NCBI RefSeq assembly: GCF_027595985.1
Contig: NC_073303.1
Location: forward strand, 368,569,386 to 368,633,385
DNA from: Sorex araneus
Taxonomy: Eukaryota; Chordata; Mammalia; Eulipotyphla; Soricidae
Direction of reading: 5' to 3'
Length of the DNA stretch: 64,000 bases
Below the pieces are notes generated by a model that had not been told where the DNA came from, did no database searches, and saw nothing but the letters and a program-made list of their open reading frames with translations. Numbering within the stretch: the first letter of the stretch is position 1; every line of letters begins with the position of its first letter. Position numbers and translations under genes: made by a program. Below are positions 54,771 to 64,000 of the stretch, one piece after another.

Positions 54771-55309
54771 AATATATATGCATATATATGTATGTATGTA
54801 AGTATATGTACATATGTATCTCAAGTTCTCTTTAACTTACCCAGAGACTATTGTGTATTAAACACTTGACAAGAATGGCACAGTAAAAACTGATCGGATG
54901 TTTGACAAATACCTCTGTGTAATATGTCTATTCGGAAGCTCATTTGCACATGATTGTCTTTGAGTAGAGAGTGTTTATGGCCGCAGTCTCCCTACCTAGC
55001 CTCGTATCGATGATTCATTGCAGGAGTTAAGCCTGAAAACTGAAGTTGCAAAGAATTCCTAAAGGCATCGATGCTAAAGGGAAATGCCGCGGCGAGGGTG
55101 CTGCTGGTCACCCCTCCCCGCGGCTTGTTCTTCCTTCCGGCTGCAGCCGCTCAGCGAGGCTGATTTTCCATGTAGCGAGGTAAGAAGGAGCAAAGAGCAA
55201 ACCCCCAGAGCAGATACTGCACAGCAACGACGCTATCAACCATGGAGACATCCCGTAAATCCTCATGGGAAATTCACATGATCCCCCCCACTCTAACTTG
55301 CTTCCTGAT

Positions 55310-55482
55310 AATTTGGGGTGGGAGGAGGATGAGCCTCACCCAGCTGTGCTCAGGGTTGACTCCGGGGTCTGTGCTCAGGGGAGCACTCCTGGTGATGCCC
55401 GGGAGACCCTCTGTAGTGCCAGGTCTCAAACCATGATCAGGCCAGGCAAACTTCTGATCTACTGTGCAATCACTCTGGCCCC
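55310..55482 (-). mobile_element. SOR-like SINE, old
   Basis: The plus strand shows 'CAGCTGTGCTCAGGGTTGAC', 'CTGTAGTGCCAGGTCTCAAA' and 'CAATCACTCTGGCCCC'. Confidence 0.83.
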
Positions 55483-55609
55483 TTCTGATACTCATTTTTG
55501 AGTCACCATGGAGGTGACACTTATCCACGCACATTTCCTAAGCATTCAGTTGAACAACTTTTGACAAATGGATGCAGCTATATAACCACTAGCTAGTCCA
55601 GCCATTTTC

Positions 55610-56386
55610 TTTATTTTATTCTTTATTTTACTGAATCACCATGTGGAAAGTTACAAAGCTCTCAGGCTTATGTCTCAGTTATACAATGCTCAAACACCCG
55701 TCCTTTCACCAGTGCCCATATTCCACCACCAAAAAAAACCCCAGTATACCTCCCACCCCTGCCTGCATAACTGATAAATTTCACTTCATTTTCTCTTTAC
55801 CTTGATTACATTCCATATTTAAACACAAAACTCACTATTGTTGTTGGAGTTTCAACACACAAATTGTTGTTGGAGTTTAACCCCAGAAAATACGGCCCTA
55901 CTGACAAGGAAGCATTTGATAATTAGTTTTCCATTGATGAGAATGAAGAGATATGAAGTCTACTGACAAAGAAGCATTTGATAATTAGTTTTTCATTGAT
56001 GAGAATGAAGATATATGAAACCTAAAACACAGTTTAGGTTTTCTGTATTTTAGTAATTAAGCCCAGGGAGATTTATGTTGGAAATTGCATCATTTCCCTT
56101 CCTGGGGCAGCATGGGGCAAAGGCTTAGTTCACAGTCTGGAGACATGGCTGCAAGCACTTGCTGGGACCAGAAGTAGTGTAGCTGGCTCTGGATCTTGGT
56201 CGTTCAGCAGCAAAGCGGCCGTGCAAAAGCATGGCCACCCAGGTCGAATCTCGACAGAGCGCGAGCCGGTATCGGCCCCGGCCCAAGACTGCCCAAGCAT
56301 CCCGCTGTTTCAAGTTCAAAACACATTTTTTTCCTCGTTCCCATGCCACCAAGTTCATACCTGCTTAAAAGTTCCATAATATGGCG
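55610..56386 (-). mobile_element. 777-bp retroposon, family not recognised, with 16-bp TSD
   Basis: It is bounded by a perfect duplication TAGTCCAGCCATTTTC (55594-55609 and 56387-56402). Its 3' end, at the low-coordinate side, has complemented AATAAA/A-rich sequence. The 3' part matches L1-like 3' UTR words ('GTTATACAATGCTCAAACAC', 'ACCACCAAAAAAAACC' on plus). The middle has a 62-bp tandem duplication (units starting 55899 and 55961). The 5' part is CpG-rich ('CGACAGAGCGCGAGCCGG') with an A run and no protein homology I know. Short frames inside it are not credible genes. Confidence 0.75.
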
Positions 56387-56562
56387 TAGTCCAGCCATTT
56401 TCATCACCTCAAAAGGTCCCCTGGTGTCTTGTCCTGTCCGTATTTCCAACCCCTACCCTGTCCGCCAGCGGCCAATCTTGTTGTGTGTTTAGAACTGCAA
56501 AATAAAGGGGATGTGGCTACATACATTCTGCGTGTCCTCTCAGATCACCTAATACCATGTGG

Positions 56563-56754
56563 GGTTTTGTTTGTTTGTTTGTCGTTTTGTTTTTGATTCT
56601 TGGGTCACACTCGGCTATGCACAGGGGTTAGTCCTGGCTTTTGCACTCAAGAATTATTCCTGGCGGTGCTCAGGGAACCCATACGAGATGCTAGGAATCA
56701 AAGCCGGGTCGGCTGCCTGCAAGGTAAACACCCTACCTGCTGTGCTCCAGCCCC
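56563..56754 (-). mobile_element. SOR-like SINE, near full length
   Basis: The plus strand shows GTTT repeats (complemented tail), 'TCTTGGGTCACACTCGGC', 'GGCGGTGCTCAGGGAACCC' and 'CTGTGCTCCAGCCCC'. Confidence 0.9.
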
Positions 56755-57592
56755 TAGTACCGTGATTTGGGCAGTAAGTTCTTTATTCTACCACACATTC
56801 TAGAGTAATCAATACCATCCATGCGTGCATTCAAATAAAACTCCTCTGGCGAATGAGGCACAACTCTGGACTGGAACAGTGTGAAGGGGGAAGAAGAGGA
56901 ATCCACCCCAACAAAGGGAGGGTGGGGAGGGGGTGCGAGGAACTGCAGCTCAGCTAGCCTGCGCCGCACAGGAGCGAGCAGGCAGAAACAGGAGCACCTG
57001 TGTGGGTCTGGGGTGCCAGGAAGTAATTTTCAGGAAAAGAAGCAGAGGGAGCCCCCGAAGAAACAGAGAACAGTGGTCGGGAGCCAGGACTGGCATCTGT
57101 CATCTAGCAAAGGCCTCAAGTCCCTGTCAAAGGCCACCACAGCGGTGGCTGCCTCCAGGGTGGGGGAGATTAAGCACCTTCACAGGCTACGGCACTTGGA
57201 ACGGTCCTGGCGCCCGGCTGCCTCTTCTTGGCATGCTGCTGAGGGGCCAAGAGAGATAAGGGCTGCCGTGCCGGGTGGCGGCATTGGACAGGTGTCAACC
57301 AAGCCACCGGTTGGGCACGGTCCTTCCTCCAGACTCTGAGCCTGATGGAGAAGCAGCTGGAGGAGCAGGTGGGAGGGGGAACATCCCGGGCTCCTCGGCC
57401 CGGGCCAGACTGGAGGGAGCAGCCGGCTCCGAAGCCGACATGGCACTTCCTTCCTCCGCTGGCAGGGCCCAGGGCCGCAGGCTGGGCAAGGTCAGTCATT
57501 AGGTGGCAGCAGGACTGGAGAGCAAAACCTGCACCCCGGAGAGGGTGCCCAGGTGTGCCAGGGGCGGGGACCAGGCCGGGTCCTGCCTGATC
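56755..57592. other. RNF152 intron, GC-rich single-copy
   Basis: 56880-57590 is GC-rich with long overlapping frames on both strands (up to 159 codons), as expected from composition. I recognise no protein and no clear island. Confidence 0.4.
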
Positions 57593-57606
57593 AAGACTAT
57601 GATTTG

Positions 57607-57779
57607 CTTTTGGTTTCTCGTTTTGGCGCTTTGGGCCACATTCGGCCATGCTCAGGGGTTACTCCTGGCTCTGCACTCAGGACAGTGCTCGGAGGACTAC
57701 AAAGGATGCCAGGGATAGAACCCGGGTTGGCCGCAGGCAGGGCAAACACCCACCCCGCTGTACTATCGCTCCGGCCCTA
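57607..57779 (-). mobile_element. SOR-like SINE, 14-bp TSD
   Basis: Body and head complete on minus ('CTGTACTATCGCTCCGGCCC' on plus), with a short internal deletion. It is flanked by AAGACTATGATTTG (57593-57606) and AAGACTATGGTTTG (57780-57793). Confidence 0.92.
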
Positions 57780-57793
57780 AAGACTATGGTTTG

Positions 57794-58995
57794 AACCCCA
57801 GGCACCTGGGCTCCCGTGATTAAGCTGTCCCGCTAGCCAGTCTTCAAGTCTTCATTTATGAAGGCCACAGCCAACTTTGGACCGCTTAGCTCAAGGCTGA
57901 GCACAAAGCACGAGCAGCAAAAAGGCCTAGTTCCAGGGACCACGCCCTGTGCACCCTTCCTCCTCCCCCTGGTTTCTACGATTCTGACTTTGCCAACGGA
58001 GCCAAGAACAGCTTCCTCGTCGCGTGCATATTCCGTAGCTAGCAGAGTCCTAGAGCCACAAGCATGCATTTCCGTGAAAATAGATTTCTCACAATCATTT
58101 GATGGTGCAGGTCACTGGAATCAGGTTAAATTGGTTATTTGAGACAGCGGGCCCTCTTTCAGAAAATAAGTCTTTCATGCTCTCCCGTACTTGGGAGGAC
58201 CTTAAAATAAAACAAGGTCAAATTTAACTAACATGAAAAGGAGGCGAGAGGTCACAATGCCTCAGTGAAACGCAATTCTCAGGTCAGATGGCTGCAAACG
58301 CAAAGCCAGAAAACTCAAGACAGGCAGCGAGCAGGGACACAAACCATGCTCCTGACCAGTGGAAGGGCAGGGAGACCACAGAACCACAGACACACAAACA
58401 CCATTTCCTGCGGAAGTGATAGTCAGCTAACATCACCGCACATGTGGCTCATCATCTATTAGTTTGTTTTGCTTCAGTGGATGGGAAGTTTTCCCAGAGC
58501 TCTCTGGGGGGGCCGGAGGGACTGTGCATTTTTCAAATGCCGTCTATGCCTGAAGCTGGGTTTTAATAAAGCAGATAAAGAAACAGAAGCATCCTAACAC
58601 AATTTAAAGAGATTTTTCCTTCCCATCCATCAATCAAGAATAGGGCCAAACATCCTCCAGATGACCCTTCCCAATTATGGCTATTTCCATAATTTGATTT
58701 CCATTTGCATAAATAAAATTCTGTTTCATCAATGAGAAAAATATCAAATACACTGGAAACATGAACTGTTTTCGAATGTGGCTAGCCAAGCGCTACCAGC
58801 CAAAGGCTCTCGTCCGTGAATCAGCAAGTCACCATCCGAGCCATCACTGGAACCTGAAATCCCTGGAAAAGGACCAGATCCACATCTGAGGCAAAGAAAC
58901 TCTGGATCATCCTAGTGAAGCATCGTGTAGGGAAGACAGTGATAGGTCTGACAGCCAAAACAGGCAGCCAGGGGTATGCAGAGCGCCATTAGAAA
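57794..58995. other. RNF152 intron, single-copy; possible conserved part
   Basis: 58590-58830 is repeat-free and AT-rich with the octamer-like 'CCATTTGCATAAATAAAA' and 'CCATAATTTGATTTCC'. No gene recognised. Confidence 0.35.
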
Positions 58996-59007
58996 GCAAA
59001 AAAAATC

Positions 59008-59181
59008 GGGCTAGAGTGATAGCACAGTGGTAGGGCGTTTGCCTTGCACACAGCCAACCCGGGTTCAATACCCAGTATCCCATATGGTCCCCCGAGCACC
59101 ACCAAGAATAATTCCTGAGTGCATGAGCCAGGAGTAACCCCTGTGCAACACTAGGTGTGACCCAAAAAGCAAAAAAAAAAA
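59008..59181 (+). mobile_element. SOR-like SINE, young
   Basis: A box TAGCACAGTGG and B-box-like 'GGTTCAATACCC', with an A-tail. Probable duplication GCAAAAAAAATC/GCAAAAAAATC just outside both ends. Confidence 0.92.
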
Positions 59182-59234
59182 AGGCAAAAAAATCATAAAG
59201 GCGATACAGACTAAGGTCCTGGGTCTTCCCCAAA

Positions 59235-59510
59235 TTCCTATATTGGATCCATAGTTCCCAGAGTGCTGAATTTTGAGGTGGTAGAGGGGAGCTTTGGAGA
59301 GGTAAATAGATTTACATGAGGTTTTTACAGTGAGAGAGAAAGAGAGACAGAGACCAATGAGAAGGCGGCCTTGGCAGCCCAGTCTCCTTCTTTGGTCTTC
59401 CCAGCCTCAAGGCAGGAGAAGCAAAGGCTGATTGTTTAAGTCACCCACTCTAGGGTATTTCGTTACGTCAACCCAAGCTGACTCTGGCAGAAGTGGTGTT
59501 TTATAAGAAA
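59235..59510 (+). mobile_element. MLT1-like LTR, strongly decayed
   Basis: 'AATTTTGAGGTGGTAGAGG', 'GGAGAGGTAAATAGATTTAC' and 'TAAGTCACCCACTCTAGGG' then 'GGTATTTCGTTACGTCAAC' follow the MLT1 order, ending at 'AGCTGACTCTGGCAG'. An old MaLR relic without internal sequence. Confidence 0.65.
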
Positions 59511-59625
59511 CTGACTGTAAGAGAATTGGTGAGTTCACAATGCTACAGAAAGAGAGAGGAAACGAAAGGGAGGAATGGAGAAAGGGTTTTTCTTCTTTAA
59601 CTGATGAATTCATTCCTCTGACGAT

Positions 59626-59868
59626 GGACTGGAGCAATAGCACAGTGGGGAGGGCGTTTGCCTTGCACAAGGCTGACCCGGGTTTGATTCCTCTGCCCCT
59701 CTCAGAGAGCCCGGCAAGCTACTCAGAGTATCCCGCCTCGCGGCAGAGCCTGGCAAGCTACCCGTGGTGTATTTGATACGCCAAAAATGGTAACAAGTCA
59801 CACAGTGGAGACGTTACTGGTGTCTGGTTGAGCAAATCGATGAACAACAGGACAACAGTGCTACAGTG
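59626..59868 (+). mobile_element. CAGTG-tailed SINE, young
   Basis: Head with A box TAGCACAGTGG and B-box-like 'GGTTTGATTCC', then 'CTCAGAGAGCCCGGCAAGC', 'GCAGAGCCTGGCAAGC' (internal repeat of GCCYGGCAAGCTAC), 'GGAGACGTTACTGGTG' and the tail 'CAACAGTGCTACAGTGCG'. No A-tail. Confidence 0.94.
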
Positions 59869-60554
59869 CGACAACTGATGAACGCTAGCTTACAGATGAA
59901 AACGAATGATTAAATTCCGAATACCACCACTTGAGACTGACTTTGGCCAAGAGTGTCAACAGATGCTAAAATCGTTGTGTGGTTGAAAACCAAGAGACTT
60001 ACTTGCCTTGGCGGTCAAGCTCACAGCTTGCATACAAAGTGGGAAAGGGAAAAGCCGTAATTACCACAGAGGGCCTGGCAAGGGACCCCCTAACCAATGA
60101 TCAACTTTCACAGCTCCAGTATTGGAACCAATTGGCACCTCATCCCCATGGCGGGCAGGGACACGGGCAGAACATGGCCTTAGAGATGGGGAGCCCAGCC
60201 GGGGAGTGGAGCTTGAATCTGATGGGGAGGGAGTGAGCCGGGGTGGGGGTGGGGTGGGATGGGGAGGGATTCTGAGAGCAGCAACGATGGACAGGACAGC
60301 AGAAGCAAAGAAACTGGCCGCAGCGACCAAATCAGGATGCAACCCAGCCTCTGGGGGCGGGAGGGAAGCCCGCCTCAGTGCAGCCACTGCTGGACATGGG
60401 TTATTTGAACTGTTGGGACCACCCGGGGGATTCTCGGACATGAGAATGACGTGGCTTCAGGAGCCCTGGACCTCAGGAATGAAGGCTGGAAGAGAGGCTG
60501 GTTGCATCCTGGTTTGGTCTCTGCTTCTGCTGTCCTGCAGGGAGGCACCCCAGG
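59869..60554. other. RNF152 intron, single-copy
   Basis: 60180-60290 is G-rich (GGGTGGGGGTGGGGTGGGATGGGG-like blocks, potential quadruplex). No gene recognised; the 201-codon frame runs into the TTCC array and is spurious. Confidence 0.4.
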
Positions 60555-60950
60555 TCGGCAAACGTGGCCAAGCTGACATTTACTCTACCCCTTCCTTCCT
60601 TCCTTCCTTCCTTCCTTCCTTCCTTCCTTCCTTCCTTCCTTCCTTCCTTCCTTCCTTCCTTCCTTCCTTCCTTCCTTCCTTCCTTCCTTCCTTCCTTCCT
60701 CCCTCCCTCCCTCCCTCCCCAAGCTGACATTTACTCTACCCCTTCCTTCCTTCCTTCCTTCCTTCCTTCCTTCCTTCCTTCCTTCCTTCCTTCCTTCCTT
60801 CCTTCCTTCCTTCCTTCCTCGGCAAACGTGGCCAAGCTGACATTTACTCTACCCCTTCCTTCCTTCCTTCCTTCCTTCCTTCCTTCCTTCCTTCCTTCCT
60901 TCCTTCCTTCCTTCCTTCCTTCCTTCCTTCCTTCCTTCCTTCCTTCCTTG
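60555..60950. repeat. TTCC array with a higher-order unit
   Basis: Three TTCC tracts are each preceded by the same unique leader. The full leader starting 'TCGGCAAACGTGGCCAAGC' occurs at 60555 and 60819, and a shortened one starting 'CCAAGCTGACATTTACTC' at 60719. The array therefore expanded as leader+TTCC blocks, not only by single tetranucleotides. Confidence 0.93.
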
Positions 60951-61097
60951 TATGCTTAAGGTTTACTCCTGGCTCTGTGTGCAGGGACAACTCCTGGTGG
61001 GGCTTGAGGGACGGTCTCTGGTGCCGGGGACTGAACTCAGGCCAGCCGGATGCAAGGCACATGCCCTATCTCCTGGCTGGACTAGTGCTCCAGCCCC
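60951..61097 (-). mobile_element. SOR-like SINE next to the TTCC array
   Basis: The plus strand shows 'TTTACTCCTGGCTCTGTGTG', 'GTGCCGGGGACTGAACTCAG' and 'GACTAGTGCTCCAGCCCC'. Its tail faces the TTCC array and probably seeded it (complement GGAA). Confidence 0.85.
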
Positions 61098-63284
61098 TGA
61101 TGATTCTGTTTCTGAGCAAGAGGCGGGAGGAAGCCTCAGTTCTGGTCCAGACAGACTCTCCTCTTAGAACTGCTGCTAATTCCCCTGTAACAAACCACAA
61201 GAAGACCGCCACCAACAGCCACCACCCCTGCCTCCCGGGCCCCTGCACTGTGAGTCCCCCCAGCCCACGTTGGTGCCCTCACCCTTGTGTCCCTCGGAAT
61301 GTGGGGATGGGGCACTCTGGGGTGGGAGAACCTTCGAAGGGGCGCCTGTCTGATACGGAAGGTCCTGGGTCCAGGTCCAAGCCCTGAGGACCATGCGCTA
61401 TCAGAAGGGGGTCTCTGGGCACAGTCACGCAGAGGACACCCCATGAGGTCACCCCAGCAGGCTGGGGAGCTGAGGCCTCGGGGGAACCCACTCACCCCAT
61501 GCGACTTCCGGCCCAGACCTGCGAGCACACACGTTTCTGTTGTGTAAGCCCCCCAGCTGTGGCCACCGAGCAAACCCCTTTAGGCTGACTTTGTCCTTCG
61601 CTTGATTAATTTTCTATCCTGTCAGCAGAGTCCTGCAGTTCCCAGCTCCCTGTCCCGAGTGAACTCTGCCGTCCAGACTCAGCGGGAGCAGGGGGCAGGG
61701 GAGGGGGGGGAGGGCGAGGGGCCCCAAAGGTCCTGGGCTCCGACCCCCGTTAATCACAGAGCCTGGGCTCCCCGCCGCAAGCCACACCCCTGCTCGCCTC
61801 TGTGTCTGGCTGTAAAGAAACACGCTCGCCCTTCCTTCCTTCTGCAGCCCTCAGGAACCCGGAGCTCCGTGCCTCAGCCCTGCATGAGGACCCTGGGCCG
61901 CCGCCCACAAGGCGACAACCTCTGGCCCACACAAGGTCGCACCCGAGCTCAGCCCCTGGGGAGAAAGAAATCGTGTTCTGTATCCCCATAAAACACGCAG
62001 CAGATCTGTGATTAATTAGGTGAACAGGAAACACCAGCAAGCCCACCGTTTCCCGTCAGACCCTGGCTTTTCGGGGGCTTGGCCTGTCCGGGACCAGTTG
62101 GAGGATCCACAGATGGGCTCCACCACCCCCGAGTCTTGCCCGGCCTGTGCTTCGAACCTGTCAGGTGGGCAGGTGCAGAAACAGTCTCAGAGGACCAGAG
62201 CCAAAGGCAACCTCGGGGCGAGGCGAAACCAACTCCCCACTCTAAACCAAACTGCTGCCACGCTTCTGAAGTCCCCCCTCTCTGCCTCCCCAGTCCTGGC
62301 CCCAAAGCACCCGCAGACAGCCATGGGTTGGGGGGAGGGTGCCGAGAGAGAGCACTGCCATGCACGGCTGGGAAGCAGAGGAAGATCCACCAGCTACAAG
62401 GATGGCCCACAGGATCCAGCACAGGTGAGCACAAAGGTGGGTGCACATCAACTGACCCGCTGCACCCCCCCCAACACCACCAACAGCTAGGCTCCTCCAG
62501 GCCCCACCCTGCCCCTCCCTCCCGCCTGAGCGACCTTCGCCCTGGGTTTGGTGCCTGTACCTCGAGCCTGACCTCCTCCACCCAGCTTCATTCTTGCCCC
62601 TGGGGGTCCCTGTTTCACTGCTCCACGCTGCATATCTGCCAGGGCGGGCGTTCTAAGGCTTCGCACGGGCTGCCGTTCCAGCTGACCTTTGCCACGACCT
62701 TCCCCGCTTGATAAGGAGCAATCACACAGAGCCAGACTGCTGAAGGCGGCCACGGGCCCCGCACCCCCAGACTGAGTACTCAGAGGACTGCGTGCAGCAC
62801 CCGAGCCCCACAGCGAAGAGTCGGAAGTGGAAACCGCAAGCCTCCCCCTGGCACCCCCCCCTGTCATATGCTTCCCCCCCAAGCCCCCCACTGAGGCCTG
62901 GAATCTGGGTCCACGTGCCAGTCCCATGTCAGATTTCTTTTATTCCCTCTCTGTCTTGCCCCTCTGGACTTGGAGCAACTCGCCAGTCTTGAAGATACCA
63001 GAAGCTTTTCTGGGTCCCTGGGTCTGAGTTTGTCTGAGGGCCCTTGATCACCCTGGTGACCCTGACACTCCACAATAAACTTCCCAAGATGTTGGTGCTC
63101 TGGGGGGGCCGGAGGGCCGGGGGCCACTCGATACTTAATCAACAGGCCCGGCAGTTCCGTGCTGAAGCCACAGCTGCGGAGCTGGTCCAGCTGGGTCACC
63201 TCGGTGGTGCTTGGGGATCCTTATTTGTGCCAAGGTTGACACTCAGGTGCCATGGGCCCAACTGCAGTGCATGCCCCCGCCGGA
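61098..63284. other. RNF152 intron, GC-rich single-copy
   Basis: Long overlapping frames on both strands (up to 210 codons) reflect high GC; none shows a domain or conserved pattern I know. CpG is moderate, without a clear promoter. 63185-63270 may be an old minus-strand SINE remnant ('GGTGGTGCTTGGGGATCC'). Confidence 0.4.
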
Positions 63285-63351
63285 CACAGTTTTATAATCG
63301 CTCCCGCCGCCACAGTTCTATAATCGCCCCCGCCGCCACAGTTCTATAATC
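63285..63351. repeat. About 25-bp tandem repeat, three units
   Basis: The unit is CACAGTTCTATAATCGCCCC plus CGCCGC, with small differences; each unit holds TATAATCG. Confidence 0.8.
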
Positions 63352-63764
63352 AACAAATGCTTCAGACAAAGATTCTCTGCAGCTATGTAAACATCTTTAC
63401 CCTGATCAAACTTCTGGTCACTGATTTTTAAATTGTTATCCCATCTCTTGTCTGAATTATGACATTCGAAATATTTGCCAAATGGCTTTGAATCCTACCT
63501 TTTCTTCTCCATTTATCAGTTGACATTGCATGGAACAGAGACAAGTTCTCTTTTCCTTATTGCTTTGATGCATTTTCATTCGGACTCATGGAGGTTTCAG
63601 TAATAAATTACAACCCATTATTGCTATTTGTCTTGACTGAGGAGACTCCAAGTGTGGCTTGCACAGCCCCTTCCAGCAGGCTGGGTTCTTGACAGGTAGA
63701 ACAATAATTTGTGGTGGAAAAAAGACATGTTGGGCTTAGCAGACACTTCCCTAAGCCCAAGGCC
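63352..63764. promoter_or_regulatory. Candidate conserved noncoding block
   Basis: Repeat-free AT-rich DNA with 'CCTGATCAAACTTC', 'GAATTATGACATTC', 'TTGCTTTGATGCATTTTC' and 'GTAATAAATTACAACCC'. Texture only. Confidence 0.22.
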
Positions 63765-63994
63765 AGTCATCTCCCAGAAGGCCCGTGCTTTGGGTGCGAA
63801 AGAGCAAAGAGAAAACCCAAGATCCAGAAACAAGTGTGCTGGAGACAGGGGTGGCGGGAGGGATACTGGGAATGTTGGTGGAGGAGAATGGGCACTGGTC
63901 GGGGGATGGGTACTTGACCATTGTAATACTGGAACAATCACGAGAAAGTTTGCAAGTCTGTAACTGTACCTCCTGGTGATTCATTAAAAAAGAA
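63765..63994 (+). mobile_element. L1 3' UTR fragment
   Basis: 'GGCGGGAGGGATACTGGG', 'GGAGAATGGGCACTGGTC' and 'GTCTGTAACTGTACCTCC' match the 3' ends at 13100-13240 and 13690-13830, ending in 'TTCATTAAAAAAGAAAAAAG'. The start is approximate. Confidence 0.85.
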
Positions 63995-64000
63995 AAAAGT

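Noticed and set aside
55084..55160. RNF152 5' exon or CpG promoter
   Set aside because: A short GC-rich patch with CCGCGG words but no exon-like boundary; too short, and a splice donor cannot be tied to the coding exon.
57170..57649. 159-codon minus-strand frame
   Set aside because: Composition-driven and overlaps several others; no homology I recognise.
60122..60959. LPSF-repeat proteins of 131-201 codons
   Set aside because: Translations of the TTCC array.
62012..62711. Frames of 189 and 210 codons on opposite strands
   Set aside because: High-GC intronic sequence; mutually overlapping, low-complexity products without recognisable family.

Overview
This window is mammalian nuclear DNA, most likely from a shrew (Sorex type). 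The main evidence is a dense set of tRNA-derived SINEs that match what I remember of the shrew SOR family. They share a head (an A box like TAGCACAGCGG and a B box like GGTTCGATTCC) and a body ending in a 'GGTGTGACCCAAAAA' tail. Shrew-specific-looking L1 3' ends, older eutherian L1M 3' ends and MLT1 (ERVL-MaLR) LTR relics are also present. The species is inferred from repeats, not proven.

The only protein-coding gene I can support is RNF152, on the minus strand. Its whole coding sequence (46148-46762, 204 codons) lies in one terminal exon. The splice acceptor is at 46895-46896. The 3' UTR is about 7.6 kb and probably ends near 38530, where ATTAAA is followed by a GU-rich stretch. RNF152 is a lysosomal RING-type E3 ubiquitin ligase that restrains mTORC1 through RagA. 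Its 5' exon(s) are not recognisable here, so 46897-64000 is read as RNF152 intron and 1-38530 as intergenic DNA beyond the 3' end of the gene. From memory of the human map, that gap separates RNF152 from CDH20.

Layout: 1-4.9 kb holds SINEs, an L1M fragment and a CpG-rich island-like patch (4.5-4.9 kb). 4.9-10.1 kb is repeat-rich, with SINEs, TG, TA, GA, GGAA and GAAA arrays, and L1 pieces. 11.2-11.6 kb is a SINE inside a SINE. 12.4-13.9 kb contains two L1 3' ends stacked at one target site. 14.9-15.9 kb has an MLT1 LTR and an L1M fragment. 18-28 kb is more SINEs and old L1, with AT-rich single-copy blocks that could be conserved noncoding elements. 28-38 kb is mostly single-copy, with candidate regulatory blocks at 29, 31 and 34 kb and a SINE cluster at 36-37 kb. 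38.5-46.9 kb is the RNF152 terminal exon. 47-64 kb is intron, with single-copy blocks, a poorly characterised retroposon family (two copies near 54-56 kb) and a TTCC array with a higher-order unit at 60.6 kb.

The most unusual signals are these: a SINE subfamily that shares the tRNA head but has a different body and a CAGTG-type tail in place of poly(A); the three identical target-site copies around two L1 insertions, one of which carries a 3' transduction; an oppositely oriented SINE pair in the RNF152 3' UTR; the 777-bp retroposon; and a diverged pair of intronic segments 1.4 kb apart. I see no new protein-coding system.
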